DNA from: Bacteroidales bacterium
GTDB taxonomy: Bacteria; Bacteroidota; Bacteroidia; Bacteroidales; Rikenellaceae
Reading direction: 5' to 3'
Assembly: GCA_910574205.1 (NCBI GenBank)
Contig: CAJSYJ010000004.1
Span: 248,001-312,000 of the forward strand
DNA length: 64,000 bases
This document shows, piece after piece, positions 46,263 through 54,777 of the stretch. The position numbers and the translations under genes were made by a program. Position 1 is the first letter of the stretch; each line of letters opens with the position of its first letter. The notes below the pieces were generated by a model that searched no databases, was not told where the DNA came from, and worked only from the letters and a program-made list of their open reading frames with translations.

Positions 46263-46826
46263 TCAGACGGTCATAACCTCTTTCTCCTTCTTCTCGACAG
46301 CCGTGTCGACCGTCTTCGAGAACTTCTCCAACAGCTTCTGGCTCTGTGCCTCGCCGTCCTTTGACTCGTCCTCCGACATGCCTTCCTTCTGCGCCTTCTT
46401 GAACGCCTCGACAGCATCGCGGCGTGCGTTGCGCAGGCTTATGCGTGCCGTCTCGGCCTCGGCGCGGACGCTCTTGACGATCTCGCGGCGGCGCTCCTCG
46501 GTAAGGGGCGGTATCGACAGACGTATCTGCTCGCCGTTGTTCGACGGCGTGAGGCCTATATTCGAGTCGATTATCGCCTTCTCGATCATGCGTATCATAT
46601 TCTTGTCCCACGGCTGTATGAGCACGGTCTTGGCGTCGGGTACGGTAACGCTCGCAACGCCCGATACGGGGGTCTGCGAACCGTAGTAGTCGACCATAAC
46701 GCCGTTGAGGACATTGACCGACGCCTTGCCGGCGCGGATGTTCAGCAGCTCCTCTTCGAGGTGGTCTATCGCACGCTGCATGCGATCGGTGGCTTCGCCT
46801 AAAATGGTTTTGGTATCCATAATCAC
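46263..46826 (-). CDS. frr: Ribosome recycling factor
   Basis: A 187-residue factor that splits post-termination ribosomes with EF-G. The three-helix domain has RMQRAIDHLEEELLNIRAGKAS, VTVPDAKTVLIQPWDKNMI and RIPLPPLTEE-like ... RLSIPPLTEERRREIVKSVR. Full length. It lies 28 bp after the TlpA-like gene; in most bacteria it directly follows pyrH. Confidence 0.97.
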   Translation of the reverse strand: MIMDTKTILGEATDRMQRAIDHLEEELLNIRAGKASVNVLNGVMVDYYGSQTPVSGVASVTVPDAKTVLIQPWDKNMIRMIEKAIIDSNIGLTPSNNGEQIRLSIPPLTEERRREIVKSVRAEAETARISLRNARRDAVEAFKKAQKEGMSEDESKDGEAQSQKLLEKFSKTVDTAVEKKEKEVMTV

Positions 46827-46854
46827 ATCTTTCCGTTTATGTTGTTTGCATTGT

Positions 46855-47457
46855 CTATTTGAGTGCTTCGTCGATCTTGCGTATCATCTCGCCGAAGTCG
46901 GCCTCGTCGTAACCTACCGATACGTATATCACGCGGCCGTCGGCGCCGATAAGGAAGTTGCGCGGTATGTAGTTGGTGGCATACTTGCGGAATATCGACT
47001 GGTCGGCATCCAGGCCGACGGGGAATGTATAGCCCGTCTTATCGATGAAGCGCTCGACCGTCTCGCGTCTCTCGCCGCGCGATACGGGCAGCATGACGAA
47101 ATCCTTGCCCGCGAAGCGGTCGAGGATCTCCGCCTGCACGTGCGACAGCTCCTCGCGGCAGGGCGGGCACCATGTAGCCCAGAAGTTAAGCAGCACGACC
47201 TTGCCGCGCAGCGACGAGAGGACTATGCGCTCGCCGTCGAGCATCTCGACGCGGAAATCGGGCGCCATGTCTCCCGCGCGCACCAGCGTCGACTCTATTA
47301 TCGCGCGGTCGGCCTGCTCGGTCGGGCGCTGCGCCGCGGCCGAAGCGCCTGCCGGCGTGGGCCAGAGGATTATCATTATCACGATTGCGATGAGCAATAC
47401 GAGCATCAGTAGCAGCTGTATCGTGCTGCCGCGTTTACGTCTTCTGCGAATAGCCAT
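46855..47457 (-). CDS. TlpA/ResA-like membrane-anchored thioredoxin
   Basis: A 200-residue protein. A basic N-terminus (MAIRRRRKRG) and one membrane helix (LLLMLVLLIAIVIMIIL, ~14-32) anchor a periplasmic thioredoxin domain. The active site is WATWCPPCREEL (CxxC), preceded by GKVVLLNFWATWC and followed by a cis-Pro region IPRNFLIGADGRVIY. Such proteins reduce disulfides in exported proteins or cytochromes, or serve redox defence. The start at 47457 is preferred over an extension to 47484 that runs into pyrH. It sits between pyrH and frr, an unusual place. Confidence 0.88.
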   Translation of the reverse strand: MAIRRRRKRGSTIQLLLMLVLLIAIVIMIILWPTPAGASAAAQRPTEQADRAIIESTLVRAGDMAPDFRVEMLDGERIVLSSLRGKVVLLNFWATWCPPCREELSHVQAEILDRFAGKDFVMLPVSRGERRETVERFIDKTGYTFPVGLDADQSIFRKYATNYIPRNFLIGADGRVIYVSVGYDEADFGEMIRKIDEALK

Positions 47458-47470
47458 TGTTCGATATTTT

Positions 47471-48178
47471 TTATTGTGTGACAAGCGTTCCTATGCGCTC
47501 GCCCGCCAGCACGCGTTCGAGATTGCCCTCCGTGTCCATGTCGAATACGATGATGTCCAGTCCGTTCTCGCGGCAGAGCGTGAATGCGGTCTGGTCCATG
47601 ACCTTCAATCGTCGGTCGATGACCTCGTCGAACGTGATGCGGTCGAAGCGCTCGGCCGCGGGATCTTTCTCGGGGTCGGCCGTGTATATGCCGTCCACGC
47701 GCGTCCCCTTGAACATTACCTCGGCCTCGATCTCGATACCACGCAAAGCCGATGCCGTATCGGTCGAGAAGTAGGGGTTCGACGTGCCGCCGCCTATGAT
47801 TACGACATATCCCTGTTGCAGCAGTTCCAAGGCACGCGCCTTAGAGTAGTATTCGCCGATAGGCTCCATGCGTATCGATGTCAGCACCTTGGCCTTTACG
47901 CCTGCGCTCTCCAACGCCGACTGCAACGCCAGAGAGTTGATTATTGTGGCGAGCATGCCCATCTGGTCGCCCTTGACGCGGTCGAAGCCGCGCCCTGCGC
48001 CCTGCAAGCCGCGGAATATGTTGCCGCCGCCGATCACTATTCCGATCTCGACGCCGGCCGACTGTACTCGTTTTATCTGTTCGGCATACGACGAGAGCAC
48101 CTCCGTCGAGAGTCCGAAGCCGCGGTCGCCCTGCAACGACTCGCCGCTGAGTTTGAGCAGGATTCTATGATATTGCAT
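47471..48178 (-). CDS. pyrH: UMP kinase
   Basis: A 235-residue amino-acid-kinase-fold enzyme that phosphorylates UMP to UDP. MQYHRILLKLSGESLQGDRGFGLS, GIVIGGGNIFRGLQGAGRGFDRVKGDQMGMLAT (cited in parts) and VIIGGGTSNPYFSTDTASALR are diagnostic. It is first in a unit with the TlpA-like gene and frr. A -7-like box TATCTTCG on this strand (48205-48198) lies 19 bases upstream. dxs is divergent. Confidence 0.96.
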   Translation of the reverse strand: MQYHRILLKLSGESLQGDRGFGLSTEVLSSYAEQIKRVQSAGVEIGIVIGGGNIFRGLQGAGRGFDRVKGDQMGMLATIINSLALQSALESAGVKAKVLTSIRMEPIGEYYSKARALELLQQGYVVIIGGGTSNPYFSTDTASALRGIEIEAEVMFKGTRVDGIYTADPEKDPAAERFDRITFDEVIDRRLKVMDQTAFTLCRENGLDIIVFDMDTEGNLERVLAGERIGTLVTQ

Positions 48179-48288
48179 ACGATTCGTATTATTTGTGCGA
48201 AGATACTAAAAAATCGCTAATTCGGATCGTTTGTATCGTATTTGTTAAATTATTCTGCGGCGGCCGATGCGCTGTTGCGATTATTTTA

Positions 48289-48296
48289 TATATTTG
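48289..48296 (+). promoter_or_regulatory. -7 promoter box for dxs
   Basis: TATATTTG, seven bases before the ATG at 48304. The longer upstream frame (from 48193) would be untranscribed, which sets the start. Confidence 0.65.
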
Positions 48297-48303
48297 TCGA
48301 ATC

Positions 48304-50175
48304 ATGTCTTGTGCAGAGTACAAATATCTATATGCGGTCGATACACCGGCCGATCTGAAAAGGCTGACCGTGGCGCAACTGGGCGACTATTGCGCCGAGC
48401 TGAGACGCTATATCGTCGAGTGCTGTTCGCGCAACCCGGGTCATCTGGCTTCGAGCCTCGGCGTCGTTGAGCTCACGGTGGCTCTCCACTACGTATACGA
48501 TACGCCCGACGACAAGATAGTGTGGGATGTCGGACATCAGGCATACGCCCACAAGATAATTACCGCACGTCGCGATGCGTTTCTGTCGAACCGCAAGCTG
48601 GGCGGCATCAGCGGCTTTCCGCGCATGGCCGAGAGCGAGTACGACGCCTTCGGCGCGGGACACTCGTCGGTCAGCATCTCGGCTGCGTTCGGCATGGCCA
48701 AGGCCGCCGATCTGAGGGGCGAGAAGCGCAGCGTGGTGGCCGTCATAGGCGACGGCGCTATGACAGGCGGACTGGCTTTCGAGGGGCTCAACAACGCCGG
48801 CGCATGTCCGCGCAGCGATATCCTGGTCATACTCAACGACAACAACATGGCCATCGACAAGGCCACCGGAGCGCTCGAACGTTATCTCGTGAGGGTCTCC
48901 ACCTCGTCGTCGTACAACCGCTTCAAGAACAGGCTTTGGCGCGTGCTGGGCAAGGTGCCGCCTCTGTTGCGCATGATGCAGAAGACGGGCAATGCCGTCA
49001 AGCAGGGGCTGTTGCAGAACAGCAATCTGTTCGAGAGCCTCGATTTCAGATATTTCGGACAGATCGACGGCCACGACATCGCCGAATTGGTGCGCACGCT
49101 GCGCAACTTGAAACGCATCAAGGGTCCCAAGCTGCTGCATATCAAGACGGTCAAGGGCAAGGGTTATACCCCTGCCGAGAGCGACCAGTCGACATGGCAT
49201 GCTCCGGGACGCTTCGACCCCAAAACCGGTGTGCGAATCGCCTCGGCGCACGGCGCGGCACGATATCAGGATGTCTTCGGACAGACGCTGCTCGATCTGG
49301 CGCGCATCGATGCGCGCGTGGTGGGCATCACTCCGGCCATGCCGTCGGGCTGTTCGATGAATATCATGATGCGCGAGATGCCCGAGCGCTGTTTCGACGT
49401 GGGCATAGCCGAGGGACATGCCGTGACGTTCTCGGCCGGACTGGCTGCGTCGGGCATGCGTCCGTTCTGCAATATATATTCGTCCTTCATGCAGCGTGCC
49501 TACGATAATGTCATCCACGACGTGGCGTTGCAGCGCTTGCCCGTTGTGATGTGCATCGACCGCGGAGGTCTGGTCGGCGAGGACGGCGCCACGCACCACG
49601 GTGCGTTCGATCTCGCCTACTTCGGCTGCGTGCCGGGTCTTACTATCGCCGCACCGCGCAACGAGTGGGAGCTCAGGCAGATGATGTACACGGCGCTGCA
49701 TACCGATACCCCGAGCGTGATCCGCTATCCGCGCGGCACGGGCGAGGGCGTCGAGTGGCGCGATACCCCATTCGAGATGTTGGAGCCGGGGCGCGGCGAG
49801 ATGCTGCGCGACGGCCGCGACGTGGCCGTTATAGCCGTCGGCACGATGTGCGGCAGGGCGCTGCGAGCAGCCGAAAAGTCGTCGCGCAGCGTTGCGGTGT
49901 ATTCGTTGAGGTACGTCAAGCCGCTCGACGAGGAGCTTATAGAGAGCATCGGCCGCCGTTTCGACCGTATCGTTACCGTCGAGGACGGCATCCTGCGCGG
50001 AGGCGTGGGCGAGGCCGTCATAGCGTCGCTGGCGCGCAAGGGGCTGCACCCCGAGGTGCGCATGCTCGGCATCGACGACAAATTCGTAGAGCACGGCACC
50101 CCTGCCGAGCTCTACGCCCTGTGCGGCTACGACGAGGAGGGCATATCCGCCGCGATAGAGAGTCTTTACAAGTAA
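48304..50175 (+). CDS. dxs: 1-deoxy-D-xylulose-5-phosphate synthase
   Basis: A 623-residue thiamine-diphosphate enzyme and the first step of the MEP isoprenoid pathway (pyruvate plus glyceraldehyde-3-phosphate). N-terminal motifs: NPGHLASSLGVVELTVALHYV, VGHQAYAHKI and the ThDP/Mg site VVAVIGDGAMTGGLAFEGLNNAG with ILNDNNMAI. The transketolase pyrimidine domain has VGIAEGHAVTFSAGLAASGMRPFCNIYSSFMQRAYD (cited in parts). The C-terminal domain is complete (VEDGILRGGVGEAV). A perfect hairpin with a T-run follows at 50203-50234. Confidence 0.97.
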   Translation: MSCAEYKYLYAVDTPADLKRLTVAQLGDYCAELRRYIVECCSRNPGHLASSLGVVELTVALHYVYDTPDDKIVWDVGHQAYAHKIITARRDAFLSNRKLGGISGFPRMAESEYDAFGAGHSSVSISAAFGMAKAADLRGEKRSVVAVIGDGAMTGGLAFEGLNNAGACPRSDILVILNDNNMAIDKATGALERYLVRVSTSSSYNRFKNRLWRVLGKVPPLLRMMQKTGNAVKQGLLQNSNLFESLDFRYFGQIDGHDIAELVRTLRNLKRIKGPKLLHIKTVKGKGYTPAESDQSTWHAPGRFDPKTGVRIASAHGAARYQDVFGQTLLDLARIDARVVGITPAMPSGCSMNIMMREMPERCFDVGIAEGHAVTFSAGLAASGMRPFCNIYSSFMQRAYDNVIHDVALQRLPVVMCIDRGGLVGEDGATHHGAFDLAYFGCVPGLTIAAPRNEWELRQMMYTALHTDTPSVIRYPRGTGEGVEWRDTPFEMLEPGRGEMLRDGRDVAVIAVGTMCGRALRAAEKSSRSVAVYSLRYVKPLDEELIESIGRRFDRIVTVEDGILRGGVGEAVIASLARKGLHPEVRMLGIDDKFVEHGTPAELYALCGYDEEGISAAIESLYK

Positions 50176-50202
50176 CGCCGTTGCCTTTATCCGTACAGAC
50201 CG

Positions 50203-50240
50203 CACCCCTGCCGAAATCCTTTTCGGCAGGGGTGTAGTTT
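50203..50240 (+). terminator. Intrinsic terminator of dxs
   Basis: A 13-bp perfect stem, CACCCCTGCCGAA/TTCGGCAGGGGTG, followed by a T-rich run. Confidence 0.85.
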
Positions 50241-50615
50241 TTGTCGTTGTTCGAAATGGTATTGTTTTCCGGGATTGTCCCGCTGCTCGGCACTCTGACG
50301 CAGCCGCAACACCGGTAATTATACGCCCGGGCATGTCGGCCGTTATAATCCGCTCGTCGCGCTGCTCCCCGAACGTTCCGGCCGTCGGTTTTGGCCGCTC
50401 AGTACTCGCCGCGCAGCGTCCCGGATGCCCGCCATTCACGCAGCGTTCCGAATGCCCCGGACGCTGTACCTGCCTCTTTGTATCCCGAAGCTACTCGCGG
50501 ATTCGCAGGCGCAAATGCAATCCGAGCGCAAACCGACCACAAGCCAAGCGCCGCTGCAAACCGGCCGCCGCAGCTACAATACATCCTTGCCTGCAACCTC
50601 AGCCCGTGCGGCCGG
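50241..50615. other. Gene-free region between dxs and a lipoprotein gene
   Basis: About 375 bases with no recognised gene, promoter or RNA. The short open frames have skewed composition and no motifs. Confidence 0.6.
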
Positions 50616-51389
50616 CTATTTCTCGTCGATCCAGATAAGCGGCGCACCCGTTGCGGCGATCTGGTCGTCGGTCAGCTCGATGCCTACGATGCCGACGCAG
50701 TAGGGCGCCACTTCGTACGGCTGGTATTCGAGCAGCAGTCCCGTGTCGGTAATCCTTACCGCCGAGGGCACGTATGCCGTTTCGGGCGTGGTCCCGAACA
50801 GCTCCTCGCCGTATTCGGCATTGAGGCGCTCCGAGATAAGCTGCCGCACGGCGGGCGCCCACTCGTCCTCGCCCAGATATCCGAACTCGTAGCGCTGTCC
50901 GGTGGTCAGATCGTAGCAGTCGTACTCGACCGATCCGAGCCCGTGCGCGCCGCCCGTATATATATAGTATGATGTCTGGTAGCAGAGTATTGTCCCGCCG
51001 CGCGTGGTCTCGCAATTCTGCAATGCCGAGAACTGGTATGTAAAGCTGTGCGACAGCTCCTCGTCGCAACATACGTATTCGCCCGCCAGCCGCTCGACCA
51101 TAGCGTCGAAGTCGGCTTGCAGATCGGCCGTGGCCTCGGCTCCGAAGATGCGTTCGCGGTTGGCGCGCTCGATAGCCGTCAATACGGTGCTGTCGTCGGC
51201 ATTCGTTATGCGGCAATATGCTGCCGTGACCGTATAGGGCGACGGCTCGGCCGCCTCGGCGCTGAACTCGACGGTCTCGATCGACGGTGCTACGGTCTTT
51301 TCGCCTCTGTCGCAGCCCGCGGCAAGCAATGCCGCCGCCACTGCGCTCATCATGACAATGCGTTTCATACTCTTCAATCTGATGTTCAT
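50616..51389 (-). CDS. DUF3298-type lipoprotein
   Basis: A 257-residue protein with a lipoprotein signal (lipobox LLAAGC). The C-terminal half matches the DUF3298/RsiV-like family: YYIYTGGAHGLGSVEYDCYDLTTGQRYEFGYL, then LLEYQPYEVAPYCVGIVGIEL (cited in parts). The N-terminal half is a DUF4163-like segment with YEFSALQNCETTRGGTI-type content. RsiV uses this fold to bind lysozyme, but in Bacteroidota its role is unknown. The start at 51389 is favoured by a purine-rich AGGAG eight bases upstream; 51368 (MKRIV) is the alternative. It stands alone. Confidence 0.8.
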   Translation of the reverse strand: MNIRLKSMKRIVMMSAVAAALLAAGCDRGEKTVAPSIETVEFSAEAAEPSPYTVTAAYCRITNADDSTVLTAIERANRERIFGAEATADLQADFDAMVERLAGEYVCCDEELSHSFTYQFSALQNCETTRGGTILCYQTSYYIYTGGAHGLGSVEYDCYDLTTGQRYEFGYLGEDEWAPAVRQLISERLNAEYGEELFGTTPETAYVPSAVRITDTGLLLEYQPYEVAPYCVGIVGIELTDDQIAATGAPLIWIDEK

Positions 51390-51537
51390 GTTAATACTCC
51401 TTTTTCCGGCTCCGATGCGCCTCCTGCGGGCTTCGGAGGCCGAAAAACTCATACCGTAAAGGTATATAAAAAAACGGTCTGTCGAGATCTTTTGCAATTT
51501 TTTTTGCAAATAATTTTGGAGATTAAAAAAAAAGTCT

Positions 51538-51545
51538 TACCTTTG
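51538..51545 (+). promoter_or_regulatory. -7 promoter box for tRNA-Glu
   Basis: TACCTTTG, 15 bases before the tRNA. Confidence 0.65.
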
Positions 51546-51560
51546 CATCACGATCATTGA

Positions 51561-51632
51561 GGTGGATTCATCTAAGGGCTAGGATACGTGCCTCTCACGC
51601 ACGACATAGGGGTTCGAATCCCCTATCCACTA
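51561..51632 (+). tRNA. tRNA-Glu (CTC)
   Basis: A 72-base cloverleaf: acceptor GGTGGAT/ATCCACT (first pair G-U), D-arm with TCTA...TAGGA, anticodon stem CGTGC/GCACG, loop CTCTCAC (anticodon CTC) and T-arm AGGGGTTCGAATCCCCT. CCA is not encoded. A hairpin AGCAGGAC/GTCCTGCT with a T-run follows at ~51642-51675. Confidence 0.93.
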
Positions 51633-51641
51633 CAAATCGAA

Positions 51642-51676
51642 GCAGGACCGAACAAGTCCTGCTTTTCTTTTTTTTG
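51642..51676 (+). terminator. Terminator of tRNA-Glu
   Basis: Stem AGCAGGAC/GTCCTGCT with a T-rich tail directly after the tRNA. Confidence 0.8.
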
Positions 51677-51813
51677 CGTATGGTCGGTTTCTCTTGCATG
51701 GCAGGTTTTTCTCGTATGACCGGTTTTTCGCGCACGACCGCCCGCCTACACGACTGTATGACTGCATGGCCGCATGACTCTTCGGTCGCACGGCCGGTCG
51801 CCTCTGCCGGCTC

Positions 51814-52461
51814 TCAATAGAGCATTATATCGAGTGCCTCTCCCCGGCACTCTATCTTCACGGTGTGGCCGTCCGTCAGCCGCAAGTGCACCGCCAGCTC
51901 TATGTCGCGGTATTCGCTCCAAAACCCGTACTCGGCATCGTACCGCCACGGCTCGTATATATGCCCCTGGCCATCGCGCCGCGTCAGCTCGACGACCTCC
52001 GCTATATCCTCCGACATGTTCATCCTGCCGCCGGCTGTCTCTATGCTCAGATTCATCTTGTCGAACGGCGCTTGCGCCAGACTTATGTCTATGCGCTCCG
52101 TTGAGGTCTCGCCCGTCTGCGTGTCGACCTTGTGGTAATATCGCAAGCGCGCCTCGGCAGGCCATTGCGGGTAACTCCCATGGTCGGGGTGCAGGAACAT
52201 CGACTCGGCGAACAGCGCGAACTCGTTTATATATTCCGCCTCGTTGCTCTGCGGATCATCGGTGCAGCTGCCCAAAATCATGCAGTACGCAAACCGTATC
52301 GCGGTGCTCGTCTCTCGGTCGATGCTTATGCGGCCGTCGGCCACTGGCCCCGTTTCGGAATATCCAGCTGGCTTCTTGGGGGTGGGGTCGTCTGTTTTGC
52401 CGCACGACCGCAACGCTGCGAGCGACAGCATACATAGTGTAATAAAGAACAATTTTTTCAT
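51814..52461 (-). CDS. Hypothetical lipoprotein
   Basis: A 215-residue protein with a lipoprotein signal (MKKLFFITLCMLSLAALRSC, Cys at 20). After a Pro-rich linker (GKTDDPTPKKPAG) the body is a mix of charged and aromatic residues with no family I recognise (for example YINEFALFAESMFLHPDHGSYPQWPAEARL). It probably sits at the cell surface or periplasmic face. A weak -7-like box TATATTCG on this strand (52579-52572) would give a ~100-base leader. The gene has no operon partner. Confidence 0.72.
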   Translation of the reverse strand: MKKLFFITLCMLSLAALRSCGKTDDPTPKKPAGYSETGPVADGRISIDRETSTAIRFAYCMILGSCTDDPQSNEAEYINEFALFAESMFLHPDHGSYPQWPAEARLRYYHKVDTQTGETSTERIDISLAQAPFDKMNLSIETAGGRMNMSEDIAEVVELTRRDGQGHIYEPWRYDAEYGFWSEYRDIELAVHLRLTDGHTVKIECRGEALDIMLY

Positions 52462-53531
52462 ATTTCGGTAGGTGTTATATCGGTTGTTGCCTCTTATTTA
52501 TATACAACTTTTGTCTGTGAAAGTTGCTATTATGCCCGGTATCATCCGTCGGCGCTTGCCGCTCGGTTATGCGAATATAGCAATAATTTATTTGATTTCC
52601 GCCTAACTCCTTGCCATAATGTCGGCGCCTTGCAAAAAAACGAGGTGCGCAAACGGAAATACTCGGTTGCCGCGACAGTTTTATCGTTGAATCGCGTCGG
52701 ATCAAAGTAAGGTTTCCGGTGCGCACCTCCGGTGGCTGCACGGCCTGCTGCGGGCTATCGTGCAGCTGCCGCTGCTTGCGTCAAAGCGTCCATATATCCC
52801 TCATTCGAATCGGGTCTTGATATGTCGGCGATCCACTTTACTTTACTTCACTCCTCTCCCTCTGCGCCGCGCCGCCGGTCTGCTGCTGCTGCGGCAGGGG
52901 CTACGCTCTGCGCTCGATTCGGCCGGCATTGCGGCGCCGGGAGTCTGTCCGCATCGAATATCCCGCCGCCCGTTCGGCGGCGGGGCGGACATTACCAGAT
53001 TTCCTTTGTAATAAAAGCTAATCGCCTGTTGTGCGATATCCGTCCCCGTACATGCCTATACGAGCTTCGTCGAAAATATATGCGAGGGGCGGAATGCGGG
53101 GTAAACAAGCGGGATATAGATGCGACCGGCGGAAATAAAAAAGGGGCGCGGTGTCAACTTCTCATTGCCGGTCTTGGGAACCTTGATTCAGAAGCTGTCC
53201 TGCGCCTTGTCGCCCTGCCCGCAAAAAACGAGCAGGACATAACAAGGACTGACAACCAATATACCTGAATCAAACAACCCCCTAAGAGGCTCCCAAGTTC
53301 GCAATGAGGTATAAAGAGTTGTTTACCCTTTATGATGTTATGTCCGTCGGCTATGCCGAGTCGATAATTCTATTTGTCATTTGCATCGTAATTGCGATAA
53401 TTTGTTCCCGAACGACTTATGTCGCTCCAATACAACCAATGTCGCATGATACATTTTCAAAATAATAAACAAATATAGGGATATTTATTCATTATACAAC
53501 TCTCGAACATGTGTTTTTGGAAAAATCTTCA
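52462..53531. other. Gene-poor kilobase before the HEPN gene
   Basis: No convincing gene is seen in about 1.07 kb; an 88-codon frame on the minus strand (52741-52475) has no motif. The first 800 bases are GC-rich. From about 53280 the composition turns AT-rich, continuing into the next gene. An inverted repeat TGTCCTGC...GCAGGACA lies near 53187-53241. The shift suggests the edge of acquired DNA. Confidence 0.6.
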
Positions 53532-53539
53532 TAATTTTG
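53532..53539 (+). promoter_or_regulatory. -7 promoter box for the MNT-HEPN gene
   Basis: TAATTTTG, five bases before the ATG at 53545. It supports that start over the in-frame one at 53509. Confidence 0.6.
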
Positions 53540-53544
53540 TGGAT

Positions 53545-54444
53545 ATGAAGAGCTCGATAGACTTTTTGCCCGAACATATCCAAAACGATCTTCGCCGACT
53601 GGTCGGACTGATCCGCGAGGAGATACAGGATGTAATGATGATTATCCTGTATGGAAGCTATGCCAAAAATACTTATGTAATACATGATATCCGACTCGCG
53701 CCAAACGGAGAAATTACCGAGTATCATAGCGATTACGATATAATGGTAATAACCAGAAAGCGACTGGGCGAAAGAGAGGGAACTGTCGAGGCACGTATTC
53801 GCAGCAGATTCGCCGACGGGAAGCACGAGAATGATATCACAAAAGTGCAGCTCGTAAGCGAGAGTATTTCCAAATTGAACAACGCACTGTCCGAGGGGCG
53901 TTATTTCTATGTCGATGCCGTTAACGAGGGTATTATACTCTATGACTCAGGCGAATGTAAACTTGCGACTCCCCGAGAACTGAATTTTTCGGAGATCAAA
54001 CGCATGGCTGAGGACTACTATAAAAGAACCCTGAAAAAGGCGGAGCGGTTTCTATATCATGCTCGGATAGATTATCGGGATAAAGAGTATGTAGAATGCG
54101 CTTTTTTTCTGCATCAAGCAACGGAATATCTATTAAAGGCCATTCCATTGGCGTATATTCTTTATAGGAATAAAGAGCACGATCTTGAATTTTTATTGGA
54201 TAAATGTAAGTCGCATACGAATGAATTGGCCGATATATTTCCTCGCAAAATCGTACGAGAAAAATATGTTTTCGACCAATTATGCAGGGCTTATGTAGAT
54301 GCCCGCTATAATGATGAGTTTGTTGTGGTTCAAGATGATGTCGATTATCTTATACCCAAAATCGAACATTTGAAAGAGGTCGTCGAAAAGGTATGTCGCG
54401 AACGCATCGCTTTCTACAACAGCCAAATCGAGAAACAATCTTGA
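53545..54444 (+). CDS. Nucleotidyltransferase-HEPN fusion protein
   Basis: A 299-residue two-domain protein. Residues ~10-130 are a minimal nucleotidyltransferase (Pol-beta-like): MMIILYGSYAKNTYV carries the GS motif, and YHSDYDIMVI carries the catalytic Asp pair. The pair is separated from GS by a longer loop than in the minimal family. Residues ~165-290 form a helical HEPN-type domain (YYKRTLKKAERFLYHARIDYRDKEYVECAFFLHQATEYLLKAI, cited in parts). Split MNT and HEPN proteins act as antitoxin and RNase toxin, with AMP added to the toxin; a one-chain form could be self-regulated. The gene is clearly AT-richer than its neighbours, a sign of transfer, and has its own promoter. Confidence 0.82.
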   Translation: MKSSIDFLPEHIQNDLRRLVGLIREEIQDVMMIILYGSYAKNTYVIHDIRLAPNGEITEYHSDYDIMVITRKRLGEREGTVEARIRSRFADGKHENDITKVQLVSESISKLNNALSEGRYFYVDAVNEGIILYDSGECKLATPRELNFSEIKRMAEDYYKRTLKKAERFLYHARIDYRDKEYVECAFFLHQATEYLLKAIPLAYILYRNKEHDLEFLLDKCKSHTNELADIFPRKIVREKYVFDQLCRAYVDARYNDEFVVVQDDVDYLIPKIEHLKEVVEKVCRERIAFYNSQIEKQS

Positions 54445-54687
54445 CCCGGAAGCAAGTCATGTAGCTTTTCGGGCGGCGCAATGTGCGCACCGTGCGGCAC
54501 GACCAGTCCCGGAAATGGTATTGTTCTATCGTTGATGTGGTGGCCGTTATGGCCGACAGCCACGATCCTCGCAAATATTGGAGCGTACTGAACACGCCTT
54601 AAAAAAAACGGCAGCGAGTTGGCTACAAATTGTAGTCGACTGAAAATGCTTGTCGCCGCCGGAAAGGCGCATCATGCTTCTCGACGG
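54445..54687. other. Gene-free spacer between the HEPN gene and the mdh terminator
   Basis: About 240 bases with no gene or RNA recognised. Base composition returns to GC-rich after ~54460. Confidence 0.5.
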
Positions 54688-54737
54688 AAAAAACCGTGGC
54701 AGACGGGGTGTACATAGAGTACTGCCCGTCTGCCACG
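54688..54737 (-). terminator. Intrinsic terminator of gcvH-mdh
   Basis: A perfect 13-bp stem, CGTGGCAGACGGG/CCCGTCTGCCACG (54695-54707, 54725-54737), with a T-run on the minus-strand side, 40 bases past the mdh stop. Confidence 0.85.
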
Positions 54738-54777
54738 ATGATAGGGTAGACGCCGTCGGCGTCTTATGCGTGAGGGA

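Noticed and set aside
52475-52741. 88-codon minus-strand ORF upstream of the hypothetical lipoprotein
   Set aside because: No motif, no start signal, and it overlaps the likely promoter and leader of the lipoprotein gene.
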